Shown here: positions 57,380 through 64,000 of the stretch, piece by piece
Layout of the letters: each line of letters begins with the position of its first letter
Numbering within the stretch: the stretch's first letter is position 1
Program-made: the position numbers and the translations under genes
From: Pleurodeles waltl
Taxonomy: Eukaryota > Chordata > Amphibia > Caudata > Salamandridae
NCBI RefSeq assembly: GCF_031143425.1
Contig: NC_090443.1
Coordinates: 1,057,462,423 to 1,057,526,422, forward strand
Reading direction: 5' to 3'
Length of the DNA stretch: 64,000 bases
The notes under the pieces: model-generated
The model's input: the letters and a program-made list of their open reading frames with translations, nothing else
Databases searched by the model: none
What the model was told of the DNA's origin: nothing

Positions 57380-59300
57380 GAGGGGAAGAAGAGGAGAGGA
57401 AGGGAGCGGGAGAGAGGGACAGAGAAGAGAGAGAGAAGGAGAGAAAAAGAGAGAGAGGAGAGGCAGGGGAGAGAGTGAGAGATAGAGGAGAGAGGGGAGG
57501 GAGTGGGAGACAGAGGGGGAGAGACAGACAGCAGGAGAGAGAGAAGGAGAAAAATGTGTGAGAGAGAGGGGCTACAGAGAGGAGAAGAGGGAGAAAGGAA
57601 GAGAGCGAGAGAGAGAGAGAGGGAAGGAAAGAGGGAGGGAGAGAGAAGGAGAGAGAGTGCGGGAGAGGAGGAGAGGGTGAGTGTAGGGAAGAGAGCGAGG
57701 ACGAAGAGAGGGTGAGTGTAAGGAAGAGAACAAGGGATAGAGGAGAGGGTGAGTGTAAGGAAGAGAGCAAGGGAGATAGAGCGAGAGGAGGAGAGGGTGA
57801 GTGTAAAACAGAAAAAGGAGGAGGAGAGGGTGAGTGTACAACAGAGAAAGAAAGAAGGAGGAGAGGATGAGTGTAAGAGCGAGAGAGAGGAGGAGGTTAG
57901 GGGGAGGGTAAGGTAGAGAACGAGGGAGAGAAAGAGGAGGGGAGAGTGAGTGTAAGGAAGAGAGTGAGGGAAAGATGACAGGTTAAGTGTAAGGAAAAAA
58001 ACGAGGGACAGAGAGACAGAGGAGGAGAGGGTGAGTGTAAGGAAAAGAACGAGGTAGAGAGAGGAGTCATGGGTGAGTGTAACGAAGAGAGCGACAGTGA
58101 GGACGAGAGGCTGATTGTAAGAAAAAGTGCGGGAGTGAGGAGGACAGTGTTAGTGTAAGGAAGAGAGTGAGAGAGCAAGGACGAAGAGAGGGTGAGTGTA
58201 AGGAAGAGAGCAAGGGATAGAGGGAGTTCGAGAGGATGAGTGTAAGGATGAGAGAGAAGTCCAGGGGGGAAGCAAAGAGGAAAGCAGATGAAAGAGGAGG
58301 ATGAAAAGAGAACGGGAAGCCAGGAGAGGGCAGCGAGGAGGGGGGGGGGGGGGTGAGGACAGGGGCCGGGCGAGGAGGGACACCTCCACGGGAGAGAGAG
58401 CGAGGGAGGAGGGATACACATGTGATGGGGAGGAGGCAAGGGCCTGTCTCTGAGGTGGAAGAGGGGATGAGAGAGGCAGAGAGAGGTGGGAGAGGGAATG
58501 AGAGAGGCAGGGAGAGGTGGGAGAGAGGTGGGAGAGGGAATGAGAGAGGTGGGAGAGGGGATGAGAGAGGCAGGGAGAGGTGGGAGAGGGAATGAGAGAG
58601 GTGGGAGAGGGGATGAGAGAGGCAGAGAGAGGTGGGAGAGGGAATGAGAGAGGCAGGGAGAGGTGGGAGAGAGGTGGGAGAGGGAATGAGAGAGGTGGGA
58701 GAGGGGATGAGAGAGGCAGGGAGAGGTGGGAGAGAGAGGTGGGAGATGGGATGAGAGAGGTGGGAGAGAGGTGGGAGAGGGGATGAGAGTGGGGATCACA
58801 GAGGCAGGGAGAGGTGGGGAGAGAGGTGGGAGAGGGGATAAGAGAGGTGGGAGAGAGGTGGGAAAGGGGAAGAGAGAGGCAGGGAGAGGTGGGAGAGGGA
58901 ATGGGAGAGGCAGGAAGAGGTGGGGGAGAGAGGTGGGAGAGGAGGATGGGAGAGGCAGGGAGAGGTGGGGGAGGGGATGAGAGGCAGAGAGAGGTGGGGA
59001 GGGGATAAGAGAGGCAGGGAGAGGTGGGAGAGAGAGGTGGAGGAGAGAGGTCGGAGAGAGAGGTGGGAGAGGGGATGAGAGAGGCAGGGAGAGGTGGGGG
59101 AGAGAGGTGGGAGAGGGGATGAGCGAGGCAGAGAGAGGTGGGGGAGAGGTGGGAAAGGGGATGAGAGAGGCAGGGAGAGGTGGGGGAGAGAGGGGAGAGG
59201 GGATGGGAAAGGCAGGGAGAGGTGGGGGAGAGAGGTGGGAGAGGGGATGGGAGAGGCAGGGAGAGGTGGGGGAGAGAGGTGGGGAGAGAGGTCGGAGTCG
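57380..59300. repeat. Polypurine tract and purine minisatellites next to exon 1
   Basis: (GA)n-rich to about 57650, then irregular units with GGTGAGTGTAAGGAAGAGAG to 58250, then GAGGCAGGGAGAGGTGGGAG units to 59300. It ends only about 25 bp from the exon 1 donor, so the gstp1 transcript enters almost 2 kb of CU-rich RNA directly after exon 1. Confidence 0.93.
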
Positions 59301-59325
59301 GGACGAGGGGAGCGGGGGCTCTTAC

Positions 59326-59395
59326 TTCTTCCAGAGTGTCCGGAGCTCCTGCGGAAATCAAGCCTGGTCCTGCAGGTGGGGCCCAGCGCTTCTTC
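59326..59395 (-). other. gstp1: gstp1 exon 1 candidate: 5'UTR plus first base of the start codon
   Basis: Read on the minus strand, the sequence ends GGAAGAA and is followed by the donor GTAAGAG at 59325-59319. Joining this A to the TG that opens exon 2 makes an ATG with A at -3, a strong Kozak context. From memory, human GSTP1 has the same arrangement, with exon 1 being short 5'UTR ending in the A of ATG. Just upstream lie a palindromic E-box, a GC box and an AP-1-like heptamer in the order expected for a GSTP promoter. The 5' end given is a guess, since no transcript start can be read from sequence. The 36.5-kb distance from exon 2 is large but ordinary for salamander introns. Evidence is positional and motif-based only, so this is less sure than exons 2-5. 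Confidence 0.6.
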
Positions 59396-59399
59396 AACA

Positions 59400-59510
59400 C
59401 CCAGGTCACGTGAATTTACTTCACCCCCGCCCTGCTAACTGACTGCCAAGCCATGACATAAAGCGGGATGTTACTCAATGCTCGGGGCTTGGCAGCCTGA
59501 CTCAGTACCA
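59400..59510 (-). promoter_or_regulatory. Candidate gstp1 promoter: AP-1/ARE-like site, GC box, E-box
   Basis: Reading the minus strand towards exon 1: TGAGTCAGG at 59504-59496 (the TRE/ARE core TGACTCA on plus, 59498-59504), a second AP-1-like half site TGAGTAA near 59477-59471, the GC box GGGCGGGG at 59432-59425, an AT-rich AGTAAATT at 59419-59412, and the palindrome TCACGTGA at 59406-59413. Human and rat GSTP promoters are known to carry an AP-1/ARE-type element followed by GC boxes shortly before the start site, so the order matches. No classic TATA box is evident. Function is inferred. Confidence 0.5.
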
Positions 59511-59516
59511 GCTCAC

Positions 59517-60785
59517 GAAGGATGACACGAGCAATCACCAAACACACAAAAAGACACACGTGAAATAACCAAACAAATAAAAAGAGACACGAGCAATCAC
59601 CCAAAAAAAGGAGACACAAATAATCACCAACAAGAAATGAGACACGAGCAATCACCAAACAAAAAAAGAGACACGAGGAATCACCAAACAAAAAAAGAGA
59701 CACGAGGAGTCACCAAACAAAAATGAGACACAAGTAATCACCAAACAAGAAATGAGACACGAGCTATCACGAAGCAAAAAAAGAGACATGAGGAATCACC
59801 AAACACAAGCAAAGAGACACGAGCAATGACCAAACACATAAAAGGAGACACGAGCAATCACCAAAAACATAAAAAGAGACACAGCAGTCACCAAACACAT
59901 AAAAGGAGACACAAGCAATCACCAAACAAGAAATGAGGCACGAGGAATCATCAAACACATAAAAAGAGACACGAGCAATCACCAAACAAGAAATGAGACA
60001 TGAGGAATCATCAAACACATAAAAAGAGACACTAGCAATCACCAAACAAAAAAAGAGACATGAGGAATCACCAAACATAAAAAGACACGCGCAATCACCA
60101 AACAAGAAAAGAGACACAAGCAATCACCAAACACATAAAAAGAGACACGAGGAATCACCAAACAAGAAAAGAGACACGAGGAATCACCAAACACAAGCAA
60201 AGAGACACGCGCAATCACCAAACAAGAAAAGAGACAGGAGGAATCACCAAACCAAAAACGAGACACGAGCAATCATCAAACAAGAAAAGAGACACAAGGA
60301 ATCACCAAACACATAAAAAGAGACACAAGGAGTCACCAAACACATAAAAAGAGACACAAGGAATCACCAAACACATAAAAAGAGCCACGAGCAATCACCA
60401 AATAAGAAAAGAGACAGGAGCAATCACTAAACAAGAAATGAGACACGAGGAATCACCAAACAAAAAGAAGACACAAGCAATCACCAAACAAGAAAAGGGA
60501 CACGAGCAATCACCAAACAAAATGGAGACACAAGCAATCACCAAACAAGAAAAGAGACATGAGCAATCACTAAACAAGAAAAGAGACAGGAGGAAACACC
60601 AAACACAAGCAAAGAGACAAGAGCAATCACCAAACAGAAAAAGAGACACGAGGAATCACCAAACAAGAAAAGTGACACGAGCAATCACCAAACAAGAAAA
60701 GAGACATGAGCAATCACCAAACAAGAAAAGAGACAGGAGGAAACACCAAACACAAGCAAAGAGACAAGAGCAATCACCAAACATA
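59517..60785. repeat. 29-bp minisatellite, about 43 copies
   Basis: The unit is GAGACACGAGCAATCACCAA, ACAAGAAAA, with ACATAAAAA, ACACAAGCAAA and GGAATCACC variants. It begins just upstream of the proposed gstp1 promoter. Frames on the minus strand are repeat artefacts. Confidence 0.95.
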
Positions 60786-61130
60786 ACAAGCATTTGCAAT
60801 GCAGTGGGTCTCGCATTTGGTTGAGTTAGAGCTATTAACATTGTAAACTCCTAATCGGACTTTTCTTGCGACATAAATTGAAAACTAAAAGTTAAACAGT
60901 TTCACAAAAGTGAGTCGATTCACAGGGCCATGGCTGCCATAAGCATCAGCGTGAAGAGAGACACAAAAGGAAAAAGAAGTTCACCCGCAGTCAAACTTAT
61001 CAGCAAAAGTGCATAACAGGGGCGATGGTGAAGGCGGTAAGAAAGCCTCCCCAAAGAGGGACAAACGTAAGCCATTTACCCATGTCGTGAAAGGATTTCT
61101 GAAGGGCACGCCCACGAACCAGCGGTAGTG
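60783..61130 (+). mobile_element. Interspersed (SINE-like) repeat, copy 3, longest
   Basis: It shares its first 170 bp with copy 1 (AACAAGCATTTGCAATGCAG through GCCATGGCTGCCAT). It continues with ATCAGCAAAAGTGCATAAC and GCACGCCCACGAACCA, words also found at 62185-62470. Confidence 0.55.
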
Positions 61131-62179
61131 ATGAGTCTGATGTGGGCATTGTTAAAAGTCCAGAAACACATAATCAGGGAGGTCAGTGTATGCAGGTAAC
61201 ACAGGACGCTGCCACATTTGTAATACACGCAGGCTGTGCTCTGTGCATAGTACCAGAGTGCATAGTCAAACTGTGCTCTGCAGCCTTACATACCATCCTA
61301 TTATGTACCACCACCAGCCTCTGCAGAGCCTACGTGTGCCACCTCACCACTGCTGTGATTAGAGATTGGTCTGTGAAACTATCTATGGGGTCCTGATAAT
61401 ATTGTGGGTTATAAACACAACAGCCCTTCAACTGAAGTCTTTTCGGCAAGGGTTCATCTTTTCAAATACTATAGGTTACTATGTAACCTACGTAGTAAAC
61501 CACAAATTCCCCTTATAAAAGCGTACTCGGGTAATTGTGTGACCTTTGTCGTGATGAACAATCAATGAGCCATCTATAGGGTTTGTGTATGATGCAATCA
61601 TGGCCCATTTGGGCTGTGTGCCTTGTGTCAGTATACAGTCCCCACCAGGCACAGGCACATGCGCAGATCCAAAATAGCGGCTGCTGAAAAAACCATCAAC
61701 AGGCTTCAGGCAATCAGATTACCAATTTAGTTAGAAAGTTGAAACACCGGTGACAGTTTACACAATTCTACTCTTTATTTTAGCATTTGAAGTGTGACTG
61801 CCTGTATCTACTCTAAGAAGGCAGGGCGGGTGTGAGGAATGTGCATTTCCATTGCTACCTTTTGAGAATGTACACTGTTTGTCAGCGACCTCAGAACTAA
61901 GTCAGTCACTTTCCCCTAAATGCGGGCCATACACAAGTCACTCAAATTATGTCTTGTGAAGAAAATGAAAAGATAATTTAAACGTTTGAGAAAATGTTCC
62001 ACCGGGCCTGGACCCAGCAAAGCAAGTTGTTTAATGCAAATAGCAAAAAAGATTTTTAAACAAATAGTTTCAAAAGGGTGCTCAATGTCTTTTGATGAAT
62101 GGTTGAATACTTTTAAACACGATTTATTATTCCCTGACATTTGAATGCTCAAGTGGGCCTCAAAAGACATTTAAATAAT
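61131..62179. other. Upstream flank, no recognised gene
   Basis: Small frames (for example 84 codons on minus at 61916-62170) show no known motif. Confidence 0.4.
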
Positions 62180-62560
62180 GAAACCTATCAGCAAAAGTGC
62201 AATTAAGAATGTAACCGGCAAAAGTGCAATTAACTGTGTAACGGGGTCGATATTATGCGAAGCGCTCAATTTTTGCCAAAGGAGATACCGCTACGAAAAT
62301 AGATAAAAAGTAGTCCACAAACCTGACGGGAAACAGCGAGCCTCGCATGTTTTCTGTACTTGGTCGCTGCGCTCGAGGAGGGCTAGCCACCGGAAAAGGC
62401 ATGACATGTGCGTGCCTTCCTCTAATGAAATCAAGCAGATTCTAACAGGCAAGCCCACGAACCAATGAAAGACACTAACGTGACGTGGACGGGACTCCGA
62501 GCCCTTTTCTAATTCCTAAAGCGCCTCGCTGGCGATACGCATGCACGAGCGCATGCGACG
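62180..62560 (+). mobile_element. Second part of the same interspersed family
   Basis: TATCAGCAAAAGTGCAATTA, GCGCTCAATTTTTGCCAAAG and AAGCCCACGAACCAATGAAA match or extend the tail of copy 3. Confidence 0.45.
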
Positions 62561-64000
62561 CAGGCTCGACCCTAAAAATTTGCAAAGGTTCAAGATTAAA
62601 CTTAAGACAATGGAGCATGAAAATAAGCTGCTATTTCTCGTGAAGCTCAAAGGCATACATCTGAACAAAACATATTTCTTTGAAACACAGGCCTACCCGA
62701 GAGTGGGTAGAGGTCTAACGAACCCAGGGCAAACTGACTGACCGCACAGAACAAACACACCCGGAAAACTGCGCACAAAAGGAAGGGCAGCTTATTTGAA
62801 ATGAATGCAAGGAACAGTCAAAAGAAACTGAAACAGGAGGTTAAGTCCCTCTAGTCTTGGTGCATAAAGTGTCTGCTTCTGCAAAGTGTGCAATATTGTC
62901 TTTTCTGACCTTCAGTAAATTGAGGTCAATTCTTGATGTATCATTTTCTTATTTTCAGGGTTAACAGAGGGGCTCGGCCAGTTTTTGCATGCCTCCATCG
63001 TAGTTATGTATGGAGTTCTGTGTAATGGATATTTCTGGGGTGGAAGTATGGAGTGGGGTGGGAGTTGAGGGTTTGAGGTTATAGGAGTTTAGTTGTTTGG
63101 TTAGAAAGAAATCATATCTTTACCAGGTCTCATCTATTGCATTTTCTATAGCTCTACAGTGTTTATGTATAACTAGATGTCACAGGTAAGTAAAAGGAAT
63201 GAGTACCAAATTATTTTCTTATATAAATGGACTGTTGGAAAGGATAAAAGGGGGACACTGTTGTAATATGCCAAACAACACTCGCCTGATACCCTGATGC
63301 TGCACCTATTGGGGTCCAACAGTAACCTCTTAGAGTGCAGTGGTTACAATAGAGCTTATCATGCTGGCTTTGCCAGTGGATCACATGGGGGTTGCAATAT
63401 TGCTGCATAAGCCCTTGCTCTTTGTGGTGAAACAGGTCATGCTGGACCCTATTGCCTGCTATGAAGCCCACGCATGAATGTTTATCAGCGTGTACACACC
63501 ACCAGCGCTGACCCATTATATTCTGGTGCTACTATTCCTGCTTCACTACAGAGCATGTTTACACAAGGAGGAGATTTCAATGCGGTACTATATCACTGAA
63601 CTTCCACCGTCTTCGAATGGACATCACCTTTTGGGGTACATGATGTCTGGCATGCTTTGCTTTGCACAAAGGGGCTAAGAGTTTTACGCATTATTCTTCT
63701 CAATATAGCTCTTTCTCCAGATTTGAGTATTTCTTCCCACCCACAAAATATTTGATCTGGGTTTGGGGATCTGATACGCTGCCAATAAAAACATCTGACT
63801 ACTCTCCATTGCTGTTGTGTTAAGAGAAGGGACAAACACAGCATGTGGGAGCTGACTGCCTGATAGCTAGTTGATGACAAATTCAGTGACTAACGTAGAA
63901 CTGAAGTACAATCTTATTTTCAATTTACTGAGGGTTCAGTACCATCAGTCAATATCCTTTGGGAGGTCTCCATGTCTGTCCCCAAAGGGAAAGCCAAAAC
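62561..64000. other. Right-edge sequence, nothing recognised
   Basis: Frames up to about 100 codons without family signatures or convincing exons. No tRNA or rRNA gene is seen here or elsewhere in the window. Confidence 0.4.

Noticed and set aside
59416..60841. Cys-rich minus-strand frames (SLFLFGDCSCLF-type) as secreted repeat proteins
   Set aside because: Direct translation of the 29-bp minisatellite in one phase.
62541..62741. 66-residue plus-strand frame as a small gene
   Set aside because: No recognised motif, and it overlaps an interspersed repeat.

Overview
This is eukaryotic genomic DNA from a large, repeat-bloated vertebrate genome. A salamander, probably a newt of the Pleurodeles type, fits best. 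The evidence is one vertebrate gene split into small exons by very long introns, relics of Ty3/gypsy, L1/Tx1-like LINE, DIRS, hAT and Harbinger-like elements, and a remarkable load of minisatellites. The species is an inference from the style of the repeats; no database was searched.

The one cellular gene I recognise is a pi-class glutathione S-transferase (gstp1) on the minus strand. Exons 2 to 5 are certain: 22856-22821, 18874-18765, 18678-18591 and 6866-6763. All have canonical splice sites, and their phases join into 113 uninterrupted codons homologous to the N-terminal thioredoxin-like domain and the first helices of the C-terminal domain. The start codon is split: exon 2 begins with TG after its acceptor. 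A convincing exon 1 that ends in A before GTAAG lies 36.5 kb upstream at about 59326, beside an AP-1/ARE-like site and a GC box. Exons 6 and 7 are not visible and should lie beyond the left edge. Almost everything else in the window is intron of this gene.

Layout. 1-3300: foldback repeats. 3300-6417: 85-bp minisatellite (intron 5). 6763-6866: exon 5. 7184-18475: intron 4, dominated by one 40-bp minisatellite family in three blocks, split by a Harbinger-like MITE and a 1.4-kb insert. 18591-18874: exons 4 and 3, separated by only 86 bp. 19380-22475: intron 2, a 43-bp purine-rich minisatellite. 22821-22856: exon 2. 22857-59325: intron 1, holding a 21-bp minisatellite, two hAT elements with exact 8-bp target duplications, 55-bp, 35-bp and 72-bp minisatellites, a decayed Ty3/gypsy element (37.5-43.2 kb, same strand as the gene), a LINE interrupted by an LTR-like element (44.5-49.2 kb), a DIRS tyrosine-recombinase relic whose coding sequence seeds a 25-bp minisatellite (49.5-51.4 kb), a 142-bp dimeric minisatellite, and large polypyrimidine and polypurine tracts. 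59.3-59.5 kb: exon 1 and promoter. 59.5-60.8 kb: 29-bp minisatellite. 60.8-64 kb: interspersed repeat and otherwise unrecognised sequence.

No new gene system was found. The most unusual property is that roughly 25 kb of the 64 kb consists of more than a dozen unrelated minisatellites inside one gene. Several have higher-order structure, and at least two arose inside transposon coding sequence.
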